Origin: Bacteroidaceae bacterium
GTDB taxonomy: Bacteria > Bacteroidota > Bacteroidia > Bacteroidales > Bacteroidaceae
Direction of reading: 5' to 3'
Assembly: GCA_024693505.1 (NCBI GenBank)
Contig: JAILKU010000022.1
Span: 41,197 to 105,196 of the forward strand
DNA: 64,000 nt
Numbering within the stretch: the stretch's first letter is position 1; each line of letters opens with the position of its first letter. The notes under the pieces were generated by a model, which saw only the letters and a program-made list of their open reading frames with translations, searched no databases and was not told the DNA's origin. Positions 27,568 through 37,768 of the stretch are shown here, in pieces. The translations under genes and the position numbers were made by a program.

Positions 27568-30500
27568 TTACCTCACAAACTTGACGGCGCATTGCTGGCC
27601 GCTTGGGTCGATGAGGCGTGCTATGTATGTTCCACGGGCAAGGACGCTGATTTGTACCTGAGCATGACCGCCCTCGGTCTGCACTTCGGTCTGCATTGCC
27701 AGTCGCCCGTCGGTTGTATATATACTCAGTCGGACATTTGGTTCCTCCTCGCTCTTTATGAAGAGTACGCCCTGCGAGCAGCGCAGACTCATACCGCCCT
27801 GGCTCTGAGCCATAGTGGGCTGCCCGATGGAACTGGGCGTCTGAGGCTCCTGCCAGATGGTGGTGTAGAGGTTCATGCGGTTCGGACCGTCTATCGAGGG
27901 GCGGTACATCCGGTATAGCTCGCTGCCTCCGTCGGGGAAGCGGCCTACCGACTCGCCGCCTTCGTGGGCGCAGTAGATGAGGGTGTCGGCCCAGGACTGG
28001 TCGGCGCTGGTCAGCAGGACGAGGGCGCTGTCGGCATTCTCGAGCTTAAAGGGGGCGTGCAGTTGGTCGATGGACTGCATGCCGTCGCACCAGATGATGC
28101 GGGTGCCGCCTGCCGGTACAACGGTGCTGGCCTCGCTGCCCCCGGCTGTTATCTGCCACTTCATGGGCTTCTGCAGGTTGTCGGAGAGGTACATGCCCTC
28201 AAGGTCGATGTCCTCTTCGGTGGTATTGTAGAGCTCCACCCAGTCGTTCTTCTTGAAGTATTCGTTCACGAAGACGCTGTTTCCGGCACTCACCTCATTA
28301 ATCACCACAGGCCGTGCCAAGGGTTGCGACTCGTCGCGCTCGTAGGTGGCAACGAGGTTTTGGCGCACATTGACGTATCCCAGGGCGAACTCCTCGTTCT
28401 CGGAAATCAGCGCATCGCCATACTTCCACCCCTTAAAGACCCATCCCTCGGGAGCTACGGCGCGAATGGTGACGGGGCGGTAAAGGGTTCCGTTGAAGCG
28501 GTTGGTGGGTACCTGCTGGCCGTTCACCAGGATCCGTGCCTGGGGCGTATTGGCACTCAGCTTGATGGGCAGGGCACGAGAGGAGCTGGCGCTAAGCGAC
28601 GACGTACTCTGTATGGCCTGGTGGATGACTGAGGCGCGGCCCGAAAGCTGGGACTTTAGTGTCGAGGCCGACCCTTCGGGCGAATCGCTGCGGTTAGGAT
28701 AGCCGCTGGGAATTATCTGCATGGGTGTCACATGCGAAACGTAGCTGTCGATAAGGGCCTGGCTGCGCGTATTTTCAAAAACAGAACCGGCCACCAGGCA
28801 TAGGGCATCCAGGAAATGGCGCGCGAACGTCTTGTTCTTCAATAGGTTCTGGAAAATCGGCACCAAGTCCACCTGGCGAGTGAAGTGGCTGCGGTCGGAC
28901 ATGCCTGGTACGTCGAATAGCTCGCAGAACGTATACATTCGGCGGCCGGAGAACGTCTGGAAAGGATTGTCGGTGCCGAACGTCAGATCCAGGTCGTAGA
29001 GCACGAAGCGGAACTTTCCGCCCTCGCGGATGGGACGCCATCCCTTGCAGTTGTTCTGAGGCCAGTCGGTATTGCCCAGATAGAACTCCACGGCCATATA
29101 GTTGCACAGTTCGTCGATGTCCACCATCTGCTGTATGCGCTCGTAGCCCTCATCGGACGTGGCTTTTGCGCTCGCGGTAAGCAACTCTTGCCAGGCATCT
29201 TTAGTTCCGCACATTTGGATGTAGCACGAGTCGCAGTCTATCTCGAACATGTCTATCTCGTCCTCGTCAAGGCCGTGATTGGCATAGATGTTCAGCTTGT
29301 TGTTCGGCTCGCGCATGTTGATGGTGCCCATATATTGGCCGTTGATGTAGTGGCAGACGGGCTGATAGTTCTGAAGGTCCATGTCTATACCACTTGTGCG
29401 TACCAGGCTTTGCATTGCTGCATCGCGGATGCGGCCGTGGTAGTCGTTGCCGCCACATCGGAACTGTAGGCCGCGGTGTTTCAGATACGGCTGGTCGGGG
29501 AACATCTGGTAGGGAAGGTAATTCTGCTGCTCGTACTTTTTCGAGGCCTTTATCTTGAAACTGAAGGGGGTGAAGCCCTTGCTGTGTCCGCCGCAACGGC
29601 TCAGTTCGCCCTCTTGGTTCAGCAGACTCTCGCCCTTCGGACTCAGAATCTCTATGTTGACTGGACGATCCCAGTCCATGTTCCAGTTGCAATACTGGTC
29701 CGTACCCTTTCCGCGTCGTCCGGCGGTGCCTTTGGTGAAGACGCCTATCTTGTCGCTGTAAAGGTGGTCTGGGGCTGTAACGAGTGAGATAACAGGCAGG
29801 TTGAACGACTTATCCTTGCGGATGTAGGAGCGCGTAACGACCGGACTGCTCAGGAAACCTTCCCTGGACAGCATAAAACGGAATATCTTGGTGGCCGACA
29901 CGGTAAATTGACCTGTCTCACTCGTTTCTCCGTGGTTGACATTTGGAGTGGAGCCGTCTGTCGTATAGTGTAGTGTGGTTCCTTCAGGAATATCAACCTT
30001 CACAGTCATAGTGCGGTTGAATATCTGACTGTCGGCACTGACGTTGGGGGCAGGTAACCGGACATCAGAATACGTGGACCGGCTGTTACTCAGGCCCGGA
30101 GTAGGCATCGATGCGTAGTTCCACTCACGTCCTCCATTGGCTGTTCGGGCCCAACTTGTGCGAGAGATGGCGGGCGGATACTCAACCTTGTCGAGCAGTG
30201 TGCCCGAACTGGAACTCAGACAGATGATGCCGCCGTCGCAATCGAGCTTCAGCTCCAACTGCGTCAGTGCCATTACGTCGTGGTGCCCGAACCAAAGCAC
30301 GGCTACTCCGCGGGCCGGAACAGGCGTATTGTACGTGACGTGAATCTTCTTCAGGTTCTCCGTGTCGTCGCTTACCCACAGCCCCTTCAGGTTCGATGCC
30401 GTATTCGATGCGTTGTAGATTTCAATCCAACCGCCATAGTTGCCGCTGGGATCCAGGAACTGGTCCACGTTGGCCGACATCACCTCGTTGATTCTCAACC

Positions 30501-30579
30501 CGGTGACGCTCTGCGCCTGCATCTGCTGGAAGCTTAGACCCAAAGCTGCTGTTATTATCAGTTTTCCAAACAATCTCAT
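27568..30579 (-). CDS. CotH kinase family protein with two lamin-tail-like domains and C-terminal sorting-like domain
   Basis: LRINEVMSAN...GGWIEIYN and VVINEVSAGNSVFVNEYFKKNDWVELYN (LTD), CotH-like FRFVLYDLDLTFGTDN; C-term TYIARLIDPSGQQCAVKFVR. Confidence 0.82.
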   Translation of the reverse strand: MRLFGKLIITAALGLSFQQMQAQSVTGLRINEVMSANVDQFLDPSGNYGGWIEIYNASNTASNLKGLWVSDDTENLKKIHVTYNTPVPARGVAVLWFGHHDVMALTQLELKLDCDGGIICLSSSSGTLLDKVEYPPAISRTSWARTANGGREWNYASMPTPGLSNSRSTYSDVRLPAPNVSADSQIFNRTMTVKVDIPEGTTLHYTTDGSTPNVNHGETSETGQFTVSATKIFRFMLSREGFLSSPVVTRSYIRKDKSFNLPVISLVTAPDHLYSDKIGVFTKGTAGRRGKGTDQYCNWNMDWDRPVNIEILSPKGESLLNQEGELSRCGGHSKGFTPFSFKIKASKKYEQQNYLPYQMFPDQPYLKHRGLQFRCGGNDYHGRIRDAAMQSLVRTSGIDMDLQNYQPVCHYINGQYMGTINMREPNNKLNIYANHGLDEDEIDMFEIDCDSCYIQMCGTKDAWQELLTASAKATSDEGYERIQQMVDIDELCNYMAVEFYLGNTDWPQNNCKGWRPIREGGKFRFVLYDLDLTFGTDNPFQTFSGRRMYTFCELFDVPGMSDRSHFTRQVDLVPIFQNLLKNKTFARHFLDALCLVAGSVFENTRSQALIDSYVSHVTPMQIIPSGYPNRSDSPEGSASTLKSQLSGRASVIHQAIQSTSSLSASSSRALPIKLSANTPQARILVNGQQVPTNRFNGTLYRPVTIRAVAPEGWVFKGWKYGDALISENEEFALGYVNVRQNLVATYERDESQPLARPVVINEVSAGNSVFVNEYFKKNDWVELYNTTEEDIDLEGMYLSDNLQKPMKWQITAGGSEASTVVPAGGTRIIWCDGMQSIDQLHAPFKLENADSALVLLTSADQSWADTLIYCAHEGGESVGRFPDGGSELYRMYRPSIDGPNRMNLYTTIWQEPQTPSSIGQPTMAQSQGGMSLRCSQGVLFIKSEEEPNVRLSIYTTDGRLAMQTEVQTEGGHAQVQISVLARGTYIARLIDPSGQQCAVKFVR

Positions 30580-32162
30580 TTATACAATACTTTTTTACCT
30601 TCTTCTATATAGATGCCCTTGGTGAGGTGCGTTACCTTCATGCCTTTCAAGTCGTAGCAGGCGCCGTCGGCCTTCTTCTCCTGAAGGCAATCTTGAATAG
30701 CAGTCGTCAGGGCTTCGTTGAACTGGAGCGGCTGCAGGTAAGTGTTCCACTGTCCCCAGCTGCCGATGCCGTATGCATAAGCTATATACTGCTGACGGCT
30801 GAACTGGATGTGGCCCAGCTCGTCGCCCGAAATACCGCAGTTGTGCAGACCGGGCTGAGTGGTGCCCTCCAGCTTGCCGATGTTGCGGAACTTGCGGCCG
30901 TCGTTGGATATCCATACGTCGATGTAGGCATCGGCTGTCATGCGCTTCGAGGTATGAACGGCAATGAACATCCCCAAGTCGTCGCAGTATTTTACATCGC
31001 AATGGTCGGCCGCCGGAATGTTGCTCTTGTCGATTACAGTGCCCACTCTGGTCAGTGCGGCAGGCCAGTTCTCATCCGTTGCAGGGGCAGTTGACAGACG
31101 TGTGGTGGTGCCTGCGTCGTTCCAGGAATAATAGAGGTAGAGGATGTCGTCCAGCACAATCATGCTGGGTTCTCCGCAACCCCACTTGTCTTGATTGCCC
31201 GTGTAGGTGATAACCGGTTGAGGCTTCTTGCCACCCCATCCGCTTCCGTTCCATTTCTCCCACGGACCGGTGGGACTGGTACTGCGGGCCATATACAGGT
31301 GATTGTCAAGCCCCGCAGTATTCTCCGTGCTGGTATAGCCCAGATAGTAATAGCCTCCGAAACGGACTACTCCCGGGTCGCAGGCCGATAGTTGGTCGCG
31401 CGAACCCTGGGTGGGCAACAGGGCCTTTACCTCCTTGGTCCACGTCTTACCTCCGTCGTCGCTGTGCTGGTAGGTAGGGCAGTCCCAATAGAGAGATGCG
31501 CCGGATTCCTGGGTGATCATCATGTATGAACCTTCCACAGGATTACCGTTTTGGAAAGCCCGAGAGTTAAGTTCAGAGACCTTGCCGTTGGAATAATACC
31601 ATACGCCGGCGTAGTCGCTTGGCTCACTGAGCACCCACAGGTACTTTCCTGCAGGGAAACGGATACTCGTGTCTGCTTCTGCTTCGGGGCTGTAATACCC
31701 GTCGATCCAAATGTTGTCGGTCATCTCTACCGTTTTTGTGTAAAGCGGATCCTGATGCAAACTCCCCCGATAGGTGGCCCGCCAGGCATAGACCGATATG
31801 GTTACATGCTCGCCGCTGGGCCTGCTCCACGTAGGGCAACAAATGCTTACACGATAGAAGTCCTCTTTGCTCTCGAACATCTGTCCCACCGTCTTTACCG
31901 TTATCAGCTGAACGGGGCTACTTGTTCTGGCGGCGTTGTAGTATCGCTGTCCGTAGGTGTCTCCCGAAGCAGCGAACCATGCATCCATCTGCCCCTCATC
32001 GTTGAGGATGAAACAGGGGCCATAGCGGTAGGTTCCTGCCTTGTAGATGTCCCAACCGGGCAGGCATGTCATCAAGTCGTTCGCCTTCCTTATAGTCTGA
32101 GCCTGGACACACTGCATAAGCATTGTGCCCAGACAAAAGACTATAATAAGAATCTTCTTCAT
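30576..32162 (-). CDS. Secreted beta-propeller protein, GH43/GH32-like glycosidase fold
   Basis: ACDPGVVRFGGYYYLGYTST, MARSTSPTGPWEKW, GCGEPSMIVLDDILYLYYSWND; signal peptide and KGIYIEEGKKVLYK tail. Confidence 0.65.
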   Translation of the reverse strand: MKKILIIVFCLGTMLMQCVQAQTIRKANDLMTCLPGWDIYKAGTYRYGPCFILNDEGQMDAWFAASGDTYGQRYYNAARTSSPVQLITVKTVGQMFESKEDFYRVSICCPTWSRPSGEHVTISVYAWRATYRGSLHQDPLYTKTVEMTDNIWIDGYYSPEAEADTSIRFPAGKYLWVLSEPSDYAGVWYYSNGKVSELNSRAFQNGNPVEGSYMMITQESGASLYWDCPTYQHSDDGGKTWTKEVKALLPTQGSRDQLSACDPGVVRFGGYYYLGYTSTENTAGLDNHLYMARSTSPTGPWEKWNGSGWGGKKPQPVITYTGNQDKWGCGEPSMIVLDDILYLYYSWNDAGTTTRLSTAPATDENWPAALTRVGTVIDKSNIPAADHCDVKYCDDLGMFIAVHTSKRMTADAYIDVWISNDGRKFRNIGKLEGTTQPGLHNCGISGDELGHIQFSRQQYIAYAYGIGSWGQWNTYLQPLQFNEALTTAIQDCLQEKKADGACYDLKGMKVTHLTKGIYIEEGKKVLYK

Positions 32163-32190
32163 TTCTTCCTTTCTTCCTTCCTTTCTTCCT

Positions 32191-32270
32191 TTTCCAGGTC
32201 TCCTAGGATTTCCTAGGTCTTCCTAGGACTTACTAGGATTCCTAGGGCTTCCTAGTCCTTCCTAGTTTAT
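32191..32270. repeat. Decamer tandem repeat TCCTAGGNYT (7 CTAG-containing units)
   Basis: tcctaggatt tcctaggtct tcctaggact tactaggatt cctagggctt cctagtcctt cctagtttat. Confidence 0.93.
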
Positions 32271-35200
32271 CTTCGCCTTCATATAAGGCTTCACCGTAAC
32301 GGGGCCAATCAGACCGGCAGGAAGCAGTCTGCTCCTGGAGTTCCAGTGCTTATAGGCCACGAATGTGGTGCGGCCGGACTCGCGGGGCTGTTCGGGATGC
32401 TGCATCCACTCGGGCCATTCGGCAAACGAGGCTCCCTTCTGCTCGAAGTCTTCGGGCAGGCGGTCATCGCCGATAAGACGGTTTACCCACTGGTTCGTGA
32501 GCCTGATTTCCAGCTGGTTCTTGCCTGTACGAACTGCTTTGGTAATATCCACATCGTAAGGCGCATTCCACAGGATGCCCAGGTTCTTTCCGTTCAGGAT
32601 CACCTCAGCTATCACATAGACCTGACCCAGGTCAAGCTTCAGTACCAAGTCCTTCTTGGTAAGCGTGTTGGGCATGTCGAACGTCTTGGTGTAGACTGCA
32701 GTGCCGCTGAAGTACTTCACATCCTCGTTGTCTGAAGTGTCCCATGAGATAAGCTCGGGTAGGGTGGTGTCCCACTCGCGGCCCCACTTCTGGTTGAAGT
32801 GTACGTCCCAGCTGCCCTCAATGGTCATGGGTTCAGGTATCTCGGTCACCGTGGCCTCGTGTATCTGGCCCTTTTTGTCGGTCAGTGCGATGTGGCCCGG
32901 TTCAGCCGTTACCCAGTAGGTCTTGTGCCCCTCTGTCATGATGGTCGGCTTCTCGCGGTCGTAGCTCTTGAAGTCCACTTTCATGTTGGCTGAATAGAGA
33001 TTGTCGAAGGGAACACCGGCTATATTATATATAATGTGCAGCTTGGGTTCGCCCAGAATCTCCTGACGCTCGGGCAGGGGAGCCGTGATGTCTCCAGCCC
33101 GGAACGTGTATTCGCCCTTTTGTATACGGGCCTTTATCTGGTCGGTAACGTCAACGGGAGCAGGAACCCGCACCGGCTTGAAGTCCACGCCGAGGCGTCC
33201 GTAGAAAGCACCCTTGATGCTCAACTCGCCCTTTTCGCCAGGTAGCGGCAGGCTGAAGCGCTGGTTCTCGGATACGGTGATGCTGCGGGGCTTACCGCCA
33301 ATGGTGTATTCCACGAGTAGCTCCTTCACCGTGCCAAAGATAGGATCGCCACCAGCCAGGCCGTTTCCGGCCACTTCATTCAGTTGCCCGTTGTGAATCT
33401 TGTCCTGAAGGATGTCTGTGATATCCATTACTCCCTTCATCGGCATCTGCCCGTATTCGGCTTTTGTGATGGACAGGCCGGCAACGGGACGTTTGTCGTA
33501 TTCGGGCATTTCTTCAGTGAAGTCTGTGAACTGCTGGTCGGAGCCGCTGCGTTGATGGAACACCACGAAGTATGCCTCTTCGGGTGAGAAGTCCAGGGTC
33601 AGCTGTGTGCCTCCGTCCGTCTCATTCCATACGGCGATGGGCTCGATGGTTCCCTTCTGCGGATTCCACAGCTCGGGTACCATGTTGCTCACACGGAATG
33701 TGCACACCTCGCGGCGGTAACCCTTCTGCTGGTTGGAGATAAAGTAAATCTCGGCCGACGATGTGCGGCGGTGTATGTAGCGAAGACGGTCTGCCTGACC
33801 GCTGTCTGTGAAGTCAGGCTGCAGACCAGTCGCCTTCAAGGCCTCTGCAAGGCTAGCACGGCGTATCTTGGCTCCGGCGGTTTCATCCAGGCCCCATAGC
33901 TCATCGGCCAGTGCCTGGTATTCGGCATCGCTTTGGGGGTAGCCGTCCAGGCTGGGTGACAGGGTAGGCTTCGGACCGAAGATGATGGCACCGGCATCGG
34001 CCAGTTCCTTCAGCTTGCGCAGGGTGGTAAGTGAGGGGTAGTCGTTCTCGGGCAGCAGAAGCATGCGGTACTTACGTCCTACGGTAGAGCATATCATCTG
34101 GTCCTCGACGGACAGCTTGAGCAGGTTGGTCAGGCCAATCACATCGTAGTCAAGTCCTGCCTCGCGAATGTCGGGGCGGTCGTTGCCGTTGTTGGGCGTC
34201 GATTCGCCGATAAAGAACAGAATGTCCTGTACACCCTGGCCCTGTTGGAGCAGGAACTGGGAACGGGCGCAATAGTCCATCCAGGCGCGGCTCTGCTCCC
34301 ACCACGTATTGTGACGGTTGAAGTTCGTTCCGAATTGTCCCAGACTGAAGCCGGGTCCTATCTCCCAAGGCTGGTGTGCATTAGTGTGCAGGATGAAGCG
34401 GTTGACACCCTCAGTCCAGTTCAAGTCGCCCAAGGCTTTGATGAAACCCGGATGGTTGCGGTGACTGCTCTCGTTTCCTCCTGCGGTGAAAGACTCGCAG
34501 CCGACTATCTGGTTGCCATTGTGGTGAGCAATAGAAGCCGCAACTCTGGCTTTCTCGCCAAAGAAGTTACTGCCCACCCAGAACTCGCTCATAGGTACGT
34601 CGGCCGGAGCACCGATCTCCATAGAGTTGAACGGACCGTCGTATGGCTCGGTCAGGAAACGCATGCCGTTCTGTCGGCACAACTCGGCAAAGTGCTCATA
34701 GTAGTTTTCGGCAGTCAACTGTCCGATAGTGAAGCGGAAATCCCAGAGGAAACGCTCCGTGATCTCGCCGCTCTCAACGTAGTAGCCGGCCAGCGTGGCC
34801 AGGTAGGGGCGTATGTCGTAGTGACGACGGTTCTGGAACTCCTGGTCGAAGCCTTCAGTCCAGTTGCCGCAACCTACTTCGTAGCTATCTACCAGAGCGC
34901 CCGTGAATGCTGTGCCCACCAGAGGACCCAGCTTGTCCAGTATGGGCTGCATGCCGCCTGCCCAATAGTTGTCAAGAGCCTTGCGACTCATCTTGTCCAC
35001 CTCCAGTCCGCGGCCTTCAGCAGGAGCGGGAGCATTCTGCCGGCCCGTAGGAGTGAAGCCGATACGGAGAATAGTCCAGCTCCCAGAAGGGGCATCCCAC
35101 TCAAGGGTGCCGTCGTTCTTCATCTTCGAGGTCAGATCCATGATGTCGCTCAGGCGTACGACAGCCTCGGGAGCTATATCGGGCTTGCCGGGCATCATGT

Positions 35201-35810
35201 GGTTACTGTATGCATGATTCGCCAGAGCCTTGGGATTCAGATTGTCGATGCGTGTGTCGCTCTTTGGAGTGGGGAAGGCCAGCACGGCGATGTCGCGATA
35301 GTAGTCCAGTCGTGTGGCAGGCTGCTCCAGGGTGATAGATGTAGCCTTTCCGCCAAGTACGTTCTGTTGGCTGATGGTCACGGTCTGCATGCCGTCCTCG
35401 GGCTTTACCCACGGGCCACCGCTGGACGACCATCCGGCGCAGTTATGGAAAGATAGTTCCATGCCAAGGCGTTTGGCCTCGCTGACGGCGTGGTGAACCA
35501 GGTCCAGCCATTCGGGGCTCAGGTACTTCACATCGCCAGCGGGGAATCCCATGCCGCCGTTGAAAAGGGTGGCTTCCTGAATGCCGACGCGGTGCATGGC
35601 CTCGAGGTCGGCCGTAATACCTTCTCGGGTGACATTGCCGTCGAGCCAGTGCCACCAGGTGCGCAACTTAGCCTCCTTGGGTGGATTGTTGAAGCCTTTC
35701 CGCAAATCGGATAGCTCATCTTGACGTATACATGCACTTAGAATAAGTGTCATCGCAAACAGGGCGCATAATAGGCGGCCTGCAGTGGGTAGATAATGTC
35801 TTGTTGTCAT
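32262..35810 (-). CDS. Glycoside hydrolase, GH106-like (alpha-L-rhamnosidase-type)
   Basis: GFNNPPKEAKLRTWWHWLDGNVTREGITADLEAMHRVGIQEATLFNGGMGFPAGDVKYLSPEWLDLVHHAVSEAKRLGMELSFHNCAGWSSSGGPWV. Confidence 0.88.
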   Translation of the reverse strand: MTTRHYLPTAGRLLCALFAMTLILSACIRQDELSDLRKGFNNPPKEAKLRTWWHWLDGNVTREGITADLEAMHRVGIQEATLFNGGMGFPAGDVKYLSPEWLDLVHHAVSEAKRLGMELSFHNCAGWSSSGGPWVKPEDGMQTVTISQQNVLGGKATSITLEQPATRLDYYRDIAVLAFPTPKSDTRIDNLNPKALANHAYSNHMMPGKPDIAPEAVVRLSDIMDLTSKMKNDGTLEWDAPSGSWTILRIGFTPTGRQNAPAPAEGRGLEVDKMSRKALDNYWAGGMQPILDKLGPLVGTAFTGALVDSYEVGCGNWTEGFDQEFQNRRHYDIRPYLATLAGYYVESGEITERFLWDFRFTIGQLTAENYYEHFAELCRQNGMRFLTEPYDGPFNSMEIGAPADVPMSEFWVGSNFFGEKARVAASIAHHNGNQIVGCESFTAGGNESSHRNHPGFIKALGDLNWTEGVNRFILHTNAHQPWEIGPGFSLGQFGTNFNRHNTWWEQSRAWMDYCARSQFLLQQGQGVQDILFFIGESTPNNGNDRPDIREAGLDYDVIGLTNLLKLSVEDQMICSTVGRKYRMLLLPENDYPSLTTLRKLKELADAGAIIFGPKPTLSPSLDGYPQSDAEYQALADELWGLDETAGAKIRRASLAEALKATGLQPDFTDSGQADRLRYIHRRTSSAEIYFISNQQKGYRREVCTFRVSNMVPELWNPQKGTIEPIAVWNETDGGTQLTLDFSPEEAYFVVFHQRSGSDQQFTDFTEEMPEYDKRPVAGLSITKAEYGQMPMKGVMDITDILQDKIHNGQLNEVAGNGLAGGDPIFGTVKELLVEYTIGGKPRSITVSENQRFSLPLPGEKGELSIKGAFYGRLGVDFKPVRVPAPVDVTDQIKARIQKGEYTFRAGDITAPLPERQEILGEPKLHIIYNIAGVPFDNLYSANMKVDFKSYDREKPTIMTEGHKTYWVTAEPGHIALTDKKGQIHEATVTEIPEPMTIEGSWDVHFNQKWGREWDTTLPELISWDTSDNEDVKYFSGTAVYTKTFDMPNTLTKKDLVLKLDLGQVYVIAEVILNGKNLGILWNAPYDVDITKAVRTGKNQLEIRLTNQWVNRLIGDDRLPEDFEQKGASFAEWPEWMQHPEQPRESGRTTFVAYKHWNSRSRLLPAGLIGPVTVKPYMKAKIN

Positions 35811-35857
35811 AGTCTTTGTCTATATGATTTTTTTGCAATTAGTGATGATTCCGGTGA

Positions 35858-35865
35858 CAAAGGTA
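35858..35865 (-). promoter_or_regulatory. -7 box TACCTTTG upstream of GH106-like gene
   Basis: CAAAGGTA on + strand ~50 bp upstream of the start codon. Confidence 0.6.
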
Positions 35866-36127
35866 GGCTTTTTTCCTTAGCTGTGTCTTTACTATTTGAT
35901 ATTTCTTCTTAGATATTTGATTTTCTGAGAAAGTTCTTATTTTTCCTTTTGTACGAAGTTAAAGCATTTTGCGAGTTCAGCTTTTATGCATGGCGCACTA
36001 TTGGGCCACACCCTAAGTGTGCCTTTGGGTGCCCAAAATTAGCTCTTTTGCGTCTTATGACCAAATAAGTTGTGTTAAAAAGTGCACTAAATAGGCGTTT
36101 TGCTTTTAGCGCTTCGCAGTTTGGACT

Positions 36128-37243
36128 CTATTTCTTTATTCCTACTATAGATGTGGGGGCTTTCTCCTGGTTGCGGCGGTCGGTTTGTGTGACTATACGG
36201 GCTGCCAGTTGCAGGAAGGCTTGGCCTGTTGCGGTGGCAGGATCCAGAGCTGAGGGAGTACCCTCGTCTCCATTCTGGCAAATGCTCTGCACGACGGGTA
36301 TCTGTCCCAGCAGTGGCACGTTCATCTCCTCTGCCAGCCGCTTCACACCCTCATGTCCGAAAATGTAGTATTTCTCGGAGGGATGCTCGGCAGGCGTGAA
36401 CCACGACATGTTCTCAACCAGGCCCAGGATGGGCACGTCAATCTTCTCGTTCTGATACATGTTAATACCCTTTCGCGCATCGGCAAGGGCTACTTCCTGA
36501 GGGGTGCTGACGATGACAGTTCCTGTTATGGGAATGGTCTGAACGAGGGTCAGGTGTATGTCGCTCGTTCCGGGTGGTGTGTCCAGGATGAAGTAGTCCA
36601 GGTCCCCCCAAGCCGCATCGCCGATGAGCTGTTTCAGCGCGTTGCTGGCCATGCCGCCACGCCATAGCATAGCCTGGTCGGGATCTACGAAGAAGCCGAT
36701 GCTGAGCACCTTTACTCCATATTTCTCTACGGGCACGATTAGGTCTCGGCCGTCAATGCGCTCACTGTTTGGACGGGCATCTTCTATCTGGAACATCTTG
36801 GGCACAGAAGGACCGAAGATATCGCAATCCAGAAGGCCTACGCGATGCCCCAGACGAGCCAGTGCCACAGCCAGGTTGGCGGCTACGGTGCTCTTGCCCA
36901 CACCGCCTTTTCCGCTGCTTACGGCAATGATGTTCTTTACGCCCGGCAACAGGTCAGGCAGGTCGGGGCGGGGCGCCTGAAGGGCACGCGTCTTTATCTC
37001 CACCTCGGCAAGTTTGGAGGCATAGGCGTGGATGGCGGCTTCACAAGCCTTCACTACCGATTTCATGAAGGGATCGGTAGGCTTGTCGAATATCAGGGTG
37101 AAACTGACGTGCAGGCCGGCAATGCGCATGTCGTCCTCCACCATATTCATTTCTACTATGTTTCGTCCCGTACCCGGGTAACGCACAGTTTTCAGGGCGT
37201 CTATGATGAGGGCGGGGTATAGTGTTTCGTTCTCGTTGGACAT
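36128..37243 (-). CDS. mrp: Mrp/NBP35 family ATP-binding Fe-S carrier protein
   Basis: IIAVSSGKGGVGKSTVAANLAVALARLG, LDTPPGTSDIHLTL. Confidence 0.92.
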   Translation of the reverse strand: MSNENETLYPALIIDALKTVRYPGTGRNIVEMNMVEDDMRIAGLHVSFTLIFDKPTDPFMKSVVKACEAAIHAYASKLAEVEIKTRALQAPRPDLPDLLPGVKNIIAVSSGKGGVGKSTVAANLAVALARLGHRVGLLDCDIFGPSVPKMFQIEDARPNSERIDGRDLIVPVEKYGVKVLSIGFFVDPDQAMLWRGGMASNALKQLIGDAAWGDLDYFILDTPPGTSDIHLTLVQTIPITGTVIVSTPQEVALADARKGINMYQNEKIDVPILGLVENMSWFTPAEHPSEKYYIFGHEGVKRLAEEMNVPLLGQIPVVQSICQNGDEGTPSALDPATATGQAFLQLAARIVTQTDRRNQEKAPTSIVGIKK

Positions 37244-37273
37244 ATTATGAAGTAATGCTAAATGTTTTTTTAT

Positions 37274-37768
37274 CTATGTTCTTTTCCACATGACGATGTT
37301 GTCTTCCCTAAGACTTTTCTGCACGTCGATGATGCGTTGGTTTGCACTGCCTCGGAAGGGCAGGTCTTCGTTTCTTTGTGACAAGTCAAAGCGTCCGTCC
37401 ACAATTACGTCGATGTGGTTAAACAGTTTCTGAAACTGGGCTTTGTCGCGAATGTCTTCAAACAGGAATCCCGTGTAGCACCATATATTCTTATTGGTCT
37501 CCTGCTTGATGCGACGTGCCAGTTCGGTGAATGCTGCTGCCTGGTAGAGCGGGTCGCCGCCCGTGAAGGTGACGTCGGCGAAAGGATCCTCGGTTATTTC
37601 TGCCATCAGGTCATCCACACTCCGTTCCTCACCTCCGTCGAAGTCCCACGACTGCGGGTTGTGGCAGCCCGGGCAATGATGACCACATCCCGCACAATAG
37701 ATACTTGTGCGGAACCCGGGGCCATCGACGGTGGTGTCGTGCAGGACAGACAGGACTCTAATTGTCAT
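37274..37768 (-). CDS. nrdG: Anaerobic ribonucleoside-triphosphate reductase activating protein
   Basis: DGPGFRTSIYCAGCGHHCPGCHNPQSWDFDGG radical-SAM motif. Confidence 0.93.
   Translation of the reverse strand: MTIRVLSVLHDTTVDGPGFRTSIYCAGCGHHCPGCHNPQSWDFDGGEERSVDDLMAEITEDPFADVTFTGGDPLYQAAAFTELARRIKQETNKNIWCYTGFLFEDIRDKAQFQKLFNHIDVIVDGRFDLSQRNEDLPFRGSANQRIIDVQKSLREDNIVMWKRT

Noticed and set aside
27568-35810. Classical polysaccharide utilisation locus
   Set aside because: No SusC/SusD pair or hybrid two-component/ECF regulator adjacent; called only a GH-containing operon.
36000-36060. GGGCCACACCC...GGGTGCCC as a terminator between mrp and GH106 genes
   Set aside because: Arms are only partly complementary and no T-run follows; also mispositioned for the minus-strand genes.
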